From: Nakaseomyces glabratus
Lineage: Eukaryota; Ascomycota; Saccharomycetes; Saccharomycetales; Saccharomycetaceae
Direction: 5' to 3'
Assembly: GCF_010111755.1 (NCBI RefSeq)
Contig: NC_088959.1
Span: 124,001-188,000 of the forward strand
Length of the DNA: 64,000 nucleotides
Under the pieces are notes generated by a model. The model saw only the letters and a list, made by a program, of their open reading frames with translations. It ran no database searches and was not told the origin of the DNA. The position numbers and the translations under genes are program-made. Below, one piece after another: positions 9,932 to 19,107 of this stretch. How positions within the stretch are numbered: position 1 is the stretch's first letter; each line of letters begins with the position of its first letter.

Positions 9932-12256
9932 TCATATTTTTGCACCAAAAAGGGAACTTACTTTTTGGATAAATGCAAAGTAGCGTTCATTGAGATGTTC
10001 ATCATAAGCGTATTTTGGACCTTCCAGTTCTCTTGAGAGACCCCTTGAGAATCTCAAAATATCTTTTCTAGTAATTACACCTTGGAGAATACCGCATTCT
10101 TCAACCATTATTATCTTACACTTCATCTGTCTAAAAGTATCGAATAGTTGCTCAACTGGTATTGTTCCTTTTACGATTGGAGGATATTTATCAACAATGT
10201 CACCAAATTGATAAGCTGCTCTACTGAAATCGCTACCTGGGAATTCCATCAAGTTTATTTCTCTCTGATCATTAGCCGTCTCTTCTGTATCAATTACCTC
10301 TAGTTTTTTTAGTATATGTCTTCTCAATATATAACCTATGCAAACTTTATCATTTTCATGTAGATCAGCACTTCTTACAATTGGATAGCCACTATAGAGC
10401 TTATCATTTTCAAAAACAGTATGATGCAGTTCAGATACAGTTAGTTTCTCTGGTAAGACTGCCAAGTCTTTTGACATTATTTGGTTTGCATTAAATTCAT
10501 ACATGAATGACTCTTTGTCACTTTCCTCAAGGAATGGGAAACCATTCACCTCTACCATTTGATCCGCAATCCCACCATGAAAGCCAAAAGACGCCAAAAC
10601 AATTCTAGCCATAGCCACAACAATCATGGTAGGGATAATATAGATAAATGCACCTGTTAACTCGAACATTATAACAACAACAGTCAATGTCAAGTTAGTA
10701 ATACCACAGAGAGTAGCCGCTGCACCCAGAAAGGCATATGCACCTGGAGTTATGCTATTTGGTGCAAAGAAAAATCTCTCGGCAATCAAACTAACAGCTC
10801 TGCCAAAGGTGGCACCAATTGCCATAGAAGGTACAAAAATGCCGGCCGGAACTTTGGCTCCGTAAGATACAATGGTAAAGTGAATTCTAATGATCGTTGC
10901 TATAATCAACGAAAGTAGCTGTTTTATGAAGTCCATCACATGCGTATTTTCATCGATCTGACAAAGTCTGTGCGCAAATGGGGATGAGTTGTCATTCTTT
11001 TGGCATTCGTGAAATAAAATTCCCATACCTTCTGTCATGTCAAGTTTCAGGAATTCGTTAAAATATGAGATAACTGATGTAAAAAGTACAAGTATAACTA
11101 CCTCTTGAATGGGCCACTTTGAGAGAAATTTCTTCCTGAAATGAACATATCTTATGTTCATTGTACTCACATATATTCCATATAGCCCTCCAAAAATACC
11201 AAGCAAAACAAAAATTGGAACCTCTTGAGTGCTCCAGTCACGGTCATATGTAACATGAAATAACACAACTTTACCATTTCTAAAAGGATTTATTAGCTTC
11301 AAAGTAGTAATAGCCACTAAGGCAATATAGTATGATTTCCAAAGTGTTGATGAGTTGAAACTAGCACCAGATGCAATTTCTTCCAACCCGAATAAAACAC
11401 CACCAATAGGAGCACCAAATGCTACAGCGACACCTGCTCCACTTGCTGCCGTTAGATACTGTGATAAGGAAGTAAATCCTATCTTATCTTTAAGAAAATA
11501 ATTTGCAACCACAAAACCACAGCATGCTGCATAATGTACGGATGGTCCTTCTTTACCTATGCTTAGGCCCGATGATATTGTTAGCGGTAGTGCCACGCTT
11601 TTAACGATAAGTGTTAATACATTTAGAAATTCCTGTTGATATTCGAATCCAGAAACCCATACTTTAATTTCTGATATACCAGAACCTGTAGCAATTGGTG
11701 CAACGTAGCGTATTAAACAAGCACTTATTGTTCCAAAGAGTAAAGAGAGTGAGACGAAAAGTATAAATGATGAATACTTACCTGACCAATTAGTCCACAC
11801 TCCTTGGGCAACACAGGCACCTTCATCTCTCCTCACTAATCTAAGTCCTCTAGTTGCCATTTCTTCATCTACAACATCACTACAACAGAATGACTTGTTT
11901 AAGAGCCAATTACTTGTACAATACCCTGTTTTCCAATTTACCAAAGTTTCAGTAAATACTTGTATAAAACCTGCGAGACAACCAATAGTTATAGCAATGG
12001 CAGTTAAGGTAATAAAAATCTTTCCTCTGTTCCATAACCAATTGATATATCCGTTATATTTTTTGTTGAAGAATTCACGCTCTGCATTCGGTAGTAATAT
12101 CACATTTCTATTATCTGCAACTCGATCTATTGTAATAAACTTATCAAAGCTTTGGGTCTCATCTATATTATTAAACTTGGATATGTCAATGTACTTAGCT
12201 GCAGTTTCAGGATCATCAGTGGAATGTCTATCAATGTCGAAAGAATCAGATGCCAT
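9932..12256 (-). CDS. GEF1: CLC-type chloride/proton exchanger Gef1
   Basis: A 774-residue CLC protein (yeast Gef1 YJR040W has 779). Selectivity-filter motifs are all present: ATGSGISEIKVW, then SIGKEGPSVHYAACC with the gating glutamate near residue 235, then VPAGIFVPSMAIGATFGR. An unconserved luminal loop after the first helix contains paired cysteines. Two CBS domains fill the last 190 residues (about 580-770). The gating glutamate predicts Cl-/H+ exchange rather than a pure channel. Gef1 acts in Golgi and endosome compartments and supports copper loading of Fet3. Start: the frame stays open upstream to about 12,298, but no ATG occurs there; the first ATG is at 12,256, before ASDSFDIDR, and gives the family length. 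Convergent with URB2. Confidence 0.96.
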   Translation of the reverse strand: MASDSFDIDRHSTDDPETAAKYIDISKFNNIDETQSFDKFITIDRVADNRNVILLPNAEREFFNKKYNGYINWLWNRGKIFITLTAIAITIGCLAGFIQVFTETLVNWKTGYCTSNWLLNKSFCCSDVVDEEMATRGLRLVRRDEGACVAQGVWTNWSGKYSSFILFVSLSLLFGTISACLIRYVAPIATGSGISEIKVWVSGFEYQQEFLNVLTLIVKSVALPLTISSGLSIGKEGPSVHYAACCGFVVANYFLKDKIGFTSLSQYLTAASGAGVAVAFGAPIGGVLFGLEEIASGASFNSSTLWKSYYIALVAITTLKLINPFRNGKVVLFHVTYDRDWSTQEVPIFVLLGIFGGLYGIYVSTMNIRYVHFRKKFLSKWPIQEVVILVLFTSVISYFNEFLKLDMTEGMGILFHECQKNDNSSPFAHRLCQIDENTHVMDFIKQLLSLIIATIIRIHFTIVSYGAKVPAGIFVPSMAIGATFGRAVSLIAERFFFAPNSITPGAYAFLGAAATLCGITNLTLTVVVIMFELTGAFIYIIPTMIVVAMARIVLASFGFHGGIADQMVEVNGFPFLEESDKESFMYEFNANQIMSKDLAVLPEKLTVSELHHTVFENDKLYSGYPIVRSADLHENDKVCIGYILRRHILKKLEVIDTEETANDQREINLMEFPGSDFSRAAYQFGDIVDKYPPIVKGTIPVEQLFDTFRQMKCKIIMVEECGILQGVITRKDILRFSRGLSRELEGPKYAYDEHLNERYFAFIQKVSSLFGAKI

Positions 12257-12603
12257 TATTGTGCCCTTCTTGTTATATGATGCTTTTTGTATCTTCAAAT
12301 GGCTTAATTTATATGATGTTGTAAGGTAACTTTTTCAAAGAGATACCATCTGATCTTGTCTTATTCCTGTATCCGAATGGGTTACTCTGGGACACTCTAA
12401 GATGCAGAGAGTAACGAACAATGATAGCATAATTTGTTCCTTATCAGAGTCTCGAGGTCGAAGGTGCAAACAGACCTTATTTCTTTGCGGGAAGTCGGTC
12501 AATCGTATTTCGTGCTGTTTACACGATGCGATAATAGAAGGCTTATCCCACAGTAATTGGCAAGAATATTATTTATTACTTTAGATATATTGTGTATCAT
12601 GGT
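12257..12603. other. Spacer between GEF1 and the YJR039W orthologue
   Basis: Holds the GEF1 promoter and the 3' flank of the next gene, which is on the same strand. A 60-codon plus-strand frame at 12402-12584 has no family resemblance and is treated as chance. Confidence 0.5.
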
Positions 12604-15600
12604 CTATAACATATTTGTTAAAATTCTAGTGTCAATGAAGGGGAAGATAGAGGCATCATTTCTACCGTCAGAATATTCAAGTTCATTTAAATGAGACTCT
12701 TGTTCTTCCAGTGCCGATTCAGAAACTTGAAAGTCTTTTGTCAGCACTATATTAAACCGTGTTCCCTGTGTAGTTATTAAGTAAAAAAGTGGTGTTTCCA
12801 TAGATTCTTGTATTTGACCTACCTTTTTGGGTGATGAGATGGTTTCCACAGTTGCTGGTAAATTGAATGTATGGTAACCAAGGAGTTCTTCAGTATCCTG
12901 GAAAAAAATGATTAGTTTACGGTTATTATAGACAACAGCAAAAAAGGAATAATCCCCAATAACAGCAACCTCGAATTTGTCAATGACATCACCTTCATGG
13001 ATAATACTAGAAATTGGTATTACGTCCTTGCTGGTCATAGGTATGATCCGCAACCTCAAATCATCTGGTTGACTATTTGGTTTCTTCTTGTCATCTAATA
13101 AAATGCTGTATTCCAGGATACCTCTAAATTTGTCAAGAAGTGTAATTCTGCTAATTGACGCCTTCCTGTTTCTTTCTTTGTACCCGTTGTTAGATATACC
13201 ATGGTAAATATTTACGGCACCTAAAACCAAGCTACCGCCTACTTCATTTGATACTTTTTGGACAGTAAATCTGTTTTCTTTTACAAGATAATCTAGTTCA
13301 TAGAGAGCCACGGTATCACCTGCTACCATAAAAGTTCTGTAGTAAAAATTTTCGACTATACTAGCGTTTGAATTTGTCGGGACCATAGTCTCCAGCTTTA
13401 TCTTTTTCAGATCTTCATCAACCGAAAAAATAAGAAGATTATCGGTATTGTTATTTTGAAGATTATCTTCTAGATTAGTTGGAGAAAGTAGAACTGCAAA
13501 GCAGTGCGAAACAGCGTATTTTTTTGCATAGCTAGTTTCACCTTTTAGTTCAGGAAGAAGAATATTATCTTCCTTATAAAATAAGGGCGACATTGATGAA
13601 ATATTACGGTTTTCACGATTAATTGTGGTGGTATATTCATCAACTATTGTCCCATTGATTATGTCGATCAACGCTACAATATTATCAGGATCCTTCTCGT
13701 CATTCCCAAGTTTTTCAACATGACCAACAACATATCTATATGAAAATGGTAAGAATGATATAGCAACCAGCTTATAATCGAGTCGAACACGATTTTTAAT
13801 CTGTTTAGGAGATAAGTCTAACAAATCTCTATCCATTTTAATAAATAAGCCGCTTTCACTTACAGCATAAATATTGTCATCACCAAACCCAACCAGGGTC
13901 GCTAATGTTACAGGTAGGAACAGGCTTTTCAAAGTATACGATTTTAACTTTATGTCATAATTCAAAATGGCAATATATTCCGAAGAGTAGATTAGCCATT
14001 CATTTACTTTGCTTGACTTCGCGAATCTTAAATTTGGTAAACAAAAATGGTATTTGCTAATTAATGTATCGCTATCTGCTCTGACGATATGTAGAACTCC
14101 CTCTGGATCCAATAATAAAAGATCAGTAGACTCCGAACAAGTATTAAAATCGAAATGAGTCACTCTCGAAACATCGATCTGCAGTTTGGTATGCGACTTT
14201 AACTCTGTATTCAAAAAACACAGGACATGCTTATCTATAATGGCATAGGTGAGAACAACATTGTTTCCTATGACTGTTGTGTTTATTTTGACATTTTTTA
14301 ATGTGGGGTTGGTGATTTTATCACGCAAATTAAACTGACTATCTGAGAAGGACCAATTCAAATATCCATCAAATGAAACAAAGCAATACTCGGTTGAATT
14401 TTTTAGTCGAAAGAATGTAATATCGTTGATGTTATTTTTAATCTCAATTTTAGCACCATTTACAATAAAATCAAAAGGAGCATCTTCTTTTTGTAAAGTT
14501 TGGTCACTGTAGATATTGTCACAATTATCTTTCCAAATAAGAGCTTCACCATCGAAATATGACAACCTTGGTGTACCGGGGAGTTTATTGATTAAATGCC
14601 AGCACTTTTCGATATTCTTTTCCTTTCCATTTGAGGGAGGTTGTGGAACAGGAAGTCCGTTATATTCTACTTCTAGGTAGTAACTATTACTTTGGTAATC
14701 ACACCCTGTCAAAATCTCTATGGGGACTTGCGATAGTTTATAATCGTAAATCATATTTGGACCTTCATTATTTCTCTTTCTTTGTGTTGGCAATTTCTGG
14801 TCATTAATTGATATTGAATATTGCCGCCCTAACACTCTTTGCCATTGCCATATTTTTTTTAGTGATATTTGGTCTCTAGATATGTCACTGTTGGTTGGTT
14901 GGTCAATGCCTACTACTTCAAACTGAAACCGATTCATGTGAGTTACCGAATCCAGGGCATCGGTTTGAATTATATTAATCTTTACAACTATTAGCTCATC
15001 CTTGTCAGTCAAAAACCAGAAATTTAATCGAGATGTATCTTCAGATGCTACCAAATCTGTGGTTATACTAGTTGTTGTTTCAGTTATATCGATTTGACGT
15101 CTTAAACCTTCAAAATAAGTTAAGTCTTGTACTAATACACCACCAATATCACATAAAAATCCGTTCACAAAGGGGATTACAAAAATGTCATCTAGAGATA
15201 AGATATAATATCCAAAACTTGGTATGTAAGCAAACACGTATTCGTTATTCGGTGAGCTAAAAGGTAATAAATGCAATGTTTGTGGTAGCTGCAAGCAACG
15301 CGTACATGACCATCTACTATCAAGTTTGTTGCTTTGCCTTGAACAAGTTTCAAAAATCCATCTCCCTCTTTTGTAAGTGATCAGAGAAAGTTCCATTCTC
15401 GATACGTCTCGTTCCTCTTCATAAAATCTACAGAGTTTCAGCGTTTTTATCTTCCCAAATGAGGAATAGATAGGACTTCTTGTACTATCACCATCAGTAG
15501 TTATTCCCTCGTGTATTTCAATACCTTGTTTCTTGTCATAAAATTTCAATAAGTAAACATCTAGGTCTGTTGCGTTGAAATATATGTGACAGAGCTCGTT

Positions 15601-15972
15601 ATCAATCCGCAAGTTACAAAATGTAGCAGTGATTGGTATATCAATGCTGTACTGTAGTGTATACCCATCTTGTAATTGACCACTATCTGGGTCTTGCGAT
15701 AGCTCTCTGACGAACAATGTACCTGCTGAATTCAATAACAAGAGATACCTCCCACCGCTTTTGCCGCTTTTATATTCACAGAATGCAACTATGTATCCAG
15801 AACACCTCACCCGCGACCTCAGCACCACTGATTCGCTGATTCCATAGTGATCGATCCACTCGCACCTGACTACTACAACCGACCCGTCTTCCAATTCAAC
15901 ATACCCTAAGGCATCGGGACTCTGGCAGAGTCGCTCTCTCAGAACAATGGCAGTCACAGTTTCCTGCTCCAT
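12604..15972 (-). CDS. YJR039W orthologue, large beta-rich protein of unknown function
   Basis: A 1122-residue protein; S. cerevisiae YJR039W, at the same syntenic place, has 1121. I recognise no catalytic motif. The sequence is dominated by short alternating hydrophobic strands (for example YIVAFCEYKSG, YLLLLNSAGTLFV, FLTDKDELIVVKI), which suggests beta-propeller repeats, loosely like the Rse1/Cft1/Ddb1 group. That fold is my inference and has not been tested. No signal peptide or membrane segment is seen. The role in yeast is undefined. The ATG at 15,972 is the first of the frame and gives the expected length. Divergent from HUL4, with 460 bases between the two starts. Confidence 0.85.
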   Translation of the reverse strand: MEQETVTAIVLRERLCQSPDALGYVELEDGSVVVVRCEWIDHYGISESVVLRSRVRCSGYIVAFCEYKSGKSGGRYLLLLNSAGTLFVRELSQDPDSGQLQDGYTLQYSIDIPITATFCNLRIDNELCHIYFNATDLDVYLLKFYDKKQGIEIHEGITTDGDSTRSPIYSSFGKIKTLKLCRFYEEERDVSRMELSLITYKRGRWIFETCSRQSNKLDSRWSCTRCLQLPQTLHLLPFSSPNNEYVFAYIPSFGYYILSLDDIFVIPFVNGFLCDIGGVLVQDLTYFEGLRRQIDITETTTSITTDLVASEDTSRLNFWFLTDKDELIVVKINIIQTDALDSVTHMNRFQFEVVGIDQPTNSDISRDQISLKKIWQWQRVLGRQYSISINDQKLPTQRKRNNEGPNMIYDYKLSQVPIEILTGCDYQSNSYYLEVEYNGLPVPQPPSNGKEKNIEKCWHLINKLPGTPRLSYFDGEALIWKDNCDNIYSDQTLQKEDAPFDFIVNGAKIEIKNNINDITFFRLKNSTEYCFVSFDGYLNWSFSDSQFNLRDKITNPTLKNVKINTTVIGNNVVLTYAIIDKHVLCFLNTELKSHTKLQIDVSRVTHFDFNTCSESTDLLLLDPEGVLHIVRADSDTLISKYHFCLPNLRFAKSSKVNEWLIYSSEYIAILNYDIKLKSYTLKSLFLPVTLATLVGFGDDNIYAVSESGLFIKMDRDLLDLSPKQIKNRVRLDYKLVAISFLPFSYRYVVGHVEKLGNDEKDPDNIVALIDIINGTIVDEYTTTINRENRNISSMSPLFYKEDNILLPELKGETSYAKKYAVSHCFAVLLSPTNLEDNLQNNNTDNLLIFSVDEDLKKIKLETMVPTNSNASIVENFYYRTFMVAGDTVALYELDYLVKENRFTVQKVSNEVGGSLVLGAVNIYHGISNNGYKERNRKASISRITLLDKFRGILEYSILLDDKKKPNSQPDDLRLRIIPMTSKDVIPISSIIHEGDVIDKFEVAVIGDYSFFAVVYNNRKLIIFFQDTEELLGYHTFNLPATVETISSPKKVGQIQESMETPLFYLITTQGTRFNIVLTKDFQVSESALEEQESHLNELEYSDGRNDASIFPFIDTRILTNML

Positions 15973-16432
15973 CCTTATAAAATAAGGTGGCCTTAATTGA
16001 ACAATTAAGAACTTGGTTTATTCCCAGGGACTGCTTATTAGATGCAACCATGGGGTAGCTCTCCCATTGATTGTGGAAACACAAAAAAATGGGCTTTTTT
16101 AGGGAAGGTGGCCTCTTCCCGGAGAAAAGTATATAAATGTTAGAGTTTCTGTGATGGCTCAACCTTGGAATTGGAACTTTGGTACATAAAGAACAAACGC
16201 ATATTTTTAACCAAAATATCGTGACAATTTGCTAGAAACTAGTTAGAGGAGAATACCTGGAAAGAGTAGACTCAATTTGGATTAGCATTACCTTAGCCGA
16301 GCAAGGACAGTAGTGAACGATACGTTGTGGATATTTGTCAATTGAATAGGCAGATTGGCAAAACACTAGTTAGTTGGTTGAAGTTTGATTGGTAAGTGTG
16401 TAATGAACTGATGAATTAAGAATTTGTATACT
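15973..16432. other. Divergent promoter YJR039W orthologue/HUL4
   Basis: No gene. A TATA-like stretch (AGTATATAAATG) lies near 16129-16140. No other motif is confidently recognised. Confidence 0.5.
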
Positions 16433-19009
16433 ATGTTTAGGCGATCGAAGAGTATTAAGAAAACGAGCAAACAAATTGAGGTCATCTCTCATAGTAAAAC
16501 TCCGGGCGATGAAGGAGAACAGTTAAAGGTTAGAGTTGAGGACAAAAGGAAGTCAATAACTGTCACTGTTGAAACTGAAAGATTAAATTGTTTGTGTTGT
16601 GGGATGGTTTTGGATATACCGAAAACCGCAGAGAAATTCAAATGCTGTGTATGTCATGTTACTACCTACAGAGGAGGCCAAACGAAAAGCGAAACTTATA
16701 AATATAAAACATCAATAGATGTGGATGATCTAGCTGTTATAGTTAAGAATTGTTTTAATGATATAGTAGAAAGGAAAAATGAAATGACTCAAGAAGAAAA
16801 ATACAATGTCTTCAACCCTGTGAATGATTACATTGATGCGAAATTCAGACACCACCAAATACTGGAGAATTCATTCCCAGGAAGCAGCCCTTTGGTTGAC
16901 TCTGATGTCAATACTGAACAAGTACTCAGGTTTTACAAGATATTGTTCAGTCTACCAACCAGAAGACCATATTTCAGAATGCTGTGTAGAATGAATGATC
17001 TGTTAAGGAAGGCCAATCACAATTGTACACACTTTAGATGGCTAATTATAATTTTAATGAACCCTGGTCTACGGTGTTGTCTGATCGGAAAAGCGCAAGG
17101 TGGGTTCGACTCACAAGAGATACGCACTATATCATACGAACTACTAAAAAGAAGTATTGGTTATTTGTCTAATTTGGATAGGCAAAAACATTCCAAAAAA
17201 CTAATAAAATATCTTATGAGAATGCCCCTCTCTTGCTTTAAAGAACAACTGGAAGTACTGAACTTATATCTTACATTTCAATTCTCTAAAATAATGTACA
17301 AGGACAACCAGAGTGTAAGAACTCGAATACAACCAAGACGAATGCCCAGCGATGGTATGGAGTTGGTTAACAATTCTACATACTGGAATTATCATTTGTC
17401 TGGAAGTGATGAGTCACCAAACATCAATGGCATACTGGAAAGCAAGAGCTCAGAACATGGTCAAAAGGGTAAATCAGTTCCTTCCGGAGATTTCAAATTT
17501 AGTCCATATCAGTACGAAAATGATTGGCATATTCTATCTGTTACCAAACTCATTTCATTTTTCTTTACAGCTAATCAAAAGAGAAATATTTCTTGCCTTC
17601 AGTCCGAAAATAATGGTTTGTTGGACACCTCCACGTTTTACAACACTATTTTAGACTTTATTGACTATAGGAAAGATTTTGATAATTGGCGGGGGAAGCC
17701 CAATCGACTTCATTTCGTTCAATCGAAAGAATACGATGGAAATGGAAAGCAGTTCACTTTTTGCAAATATCCCTTCTTAATTTCTCTAGGCTTGAAGATA
17801 TCCATAATGGAATATGAAATCAGAAGAATTATGGAATATGAAGCTGAACAAGCATTTTTATTATCGCTTGATAAAGGGAAAGTAATCGACGTTTATTTGA
17901 AAGTGAGGGTAAGACGATCAAATATAAGTTCTGATTCATTACAATCCATAAAAGAGCATCAAGGTGACTTATTCAAATCATTAAAAGTCGAATTTGTAGG
18001 AGAACCTGGAATCGACGCTGGCGGGTTACGTAAGGAGTGGTTTATGCTGTTGACCAAAACTTTATTTGATCCAAGAACTTCGTTATTTGTATATGTACCT
18101 GAAAGTAGACTGATATGGTTCTCCAATTCAGCTCAAAATGAAGCTAGCATTCCTGATAAAGAAACTATGGAATTGTATTATCTTTTTGGAGTGGTAATGG
18201 CACTTGCTATATTCAATAGCACCATACTGAATCTTCATTTTCCCAAGGCTTTGTATAAAAAAATATGTGGAGAGCCCTTAAAATTTGATGACTATGCAGA
18301 GATTTATCCTGAAACAGCGCAAAACCTTCAAAAACTTCTAGAATATGATGGAGATGATTTTTCAGAAGTATTTGCTCTAAATTTCGAGACTACATTTATC
18401 AATGATATGTGGGAAATTAACCCAAAAAATATCAAAAAATATAATACTGTGGAGTTATGTGCCAATGGTAAGAACATGTCTGTTACATCAAGCAACAAAG
18501 AAGAATATGTTAAATTGTGGATAGATTTTTACCTCAATAAAAATATCAGTACTACATTTGAGAAATTTCTTTTAGGATTTAAAAGGGTTTTTTCTGTTTC
18601 CAAATCAATTAAGTTGTTTAATTTTGAGGAATTGCAGAGACTAGTTTGTGGAGACCAGGATACTAATAAGTATGACTTTGGCATGCTAAAATCTGTAACC
18701 AAATATATTGGTGGTATGAACGAAAATATGCCCGTAGCAAAATGGTTCTGGGAAATTGCCCAAGAATGGGATATCACAAAACAAAAAAAATTGATGCGAT
18801 TTGTGACTGGTTCTGATGGTGTTCCAGCAACGGGTATGTCTACCCTGCCTTTCAAATTGAGTCTTTTGGGTTCATCTGACTCTGACAAACTACCTATAGC
18901 TCATACCTGTTTTAATGAACTCTGTTTATGGCAATATCGATCGAAAGAAAAATTAGAATCGAAGTTGAAATGGGCAGTTACAGAATCTGAAGGCTTTGGT
19001 TTTAAATAG
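16433..19009 (+). CDS. HUL4: Hul4, HECT-type ubiquitin ligase
   Basis: An 858-residue protein (yeast Hul4, YJR036C, has 892). The N-terminus carries a small cysteine cluster, LNCLCCG then FKCCVCH, at about residues 51-75, which looks like a zinc ribbon. The C-terminal 350 residues are a HECT domain: VEFVGEPGIDAGGLRKEW begins the N-lobe, and the catalytic cysteine is in HTCFNELCLW at about residue 826. Hul4 is a nuclear E3 linked to Tfs1/TRAMP-related RNA surveillance and to ubiquitination of misfolded proteins after heat shock. Start: the open frame reaches three codons further upstream without an ATG; the first ATG is at 16,433. Convergent with RAD26, with 98 bases between the stops. Confidence 0.95.
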   Translation: MFRRSKSIKKTSKQIEVISHSKTPGDEGEQLKVRVEDKRKSITVTVETERLNCLCCGMVLDIPKTAEKFKCCVCHVTTYRGGQTKSETYKYKTSIDVDDLAVIVKNCFNDIVERKNEMTQEEKYNVFNPVNDYIDAKFRHHQILENSFPGSSPLVDSDVNTEQVLRFYKILFSLPTRRPYFRMLCRMNDLLRKANHNCTHFRWLIIILMNPGLRCCLIGKAQGGFDSQEIRTISYELLKRSIGYLSNLDRQKHSKKLIKYLMRMPLSCFKEQLEVLNLYLTFQFSKIMYKDNQSVRTRIQPRRMPSDGMELVNNSTYWNYHLSGSDESPNINGILESKSSEHGQKGKSVPSGDFKFSPYQYENDWHILSVTKLISFFFTANQKRNISCLQSENNGLLDTSTFYNTILDFIDYRKDFDNWRGKPNRLHFVQSKEYDGNGKQFTFCKYPFLISLGLKISIMEYEIRRIMEYEAEQAFLLSLDKGKVIDVYLKVRVRRSNISSDSLQSIKEHQGDLFKSLKVEFVGEPGIDAGGLRKEWFMLLTKTLFDPRTSLFVYVPESRLIWFSNSAQNEASIPDKETMELYYLFGVVMALAIFNSTILNLHFPKALYKKICGEPLKFDDYAEIYPETAQNLQKLLEYDGDDFSEVFALNFETTFINDMWEINPKNIKKYNTVELCANGKNMSVTSSNKEEYVKLWIDFYLNKNISTTFEKFLLGFKRVFSVSKSIKLFNFEELQRLVCGDQDTNKYDFGMLKSVTKYIGGMNENMPVAKWFWEIAQEWDITKQKKLMRFVTGSDGVPATGMSTLPFKLSLLGSSDSDKLPIAHTCFNELCLWQYRSKEKLESKLKWAVTESEGFGFK

Positions 19010-19107
19010 AAATTAGATTTACGAGTAATTTTATAGAAATGTATTATATGATAATATTCCTTACATTGTAACCTTTGTTCTATAGGCATCAACTATCAAA
19101 TTATTGA

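Noticed and set aside
12257..12298. Upstream extension of GEF1 by 14 residues
   Set aside because: The extension has no ATG; it would need a TTG start. The ATG at 12,256 gives the family length.
12402..12584. 60-codon frame between GEF1 and the YJR039W orthologue
   Set aside because: No recognisable similarity and lies in the GEF1 promoter.
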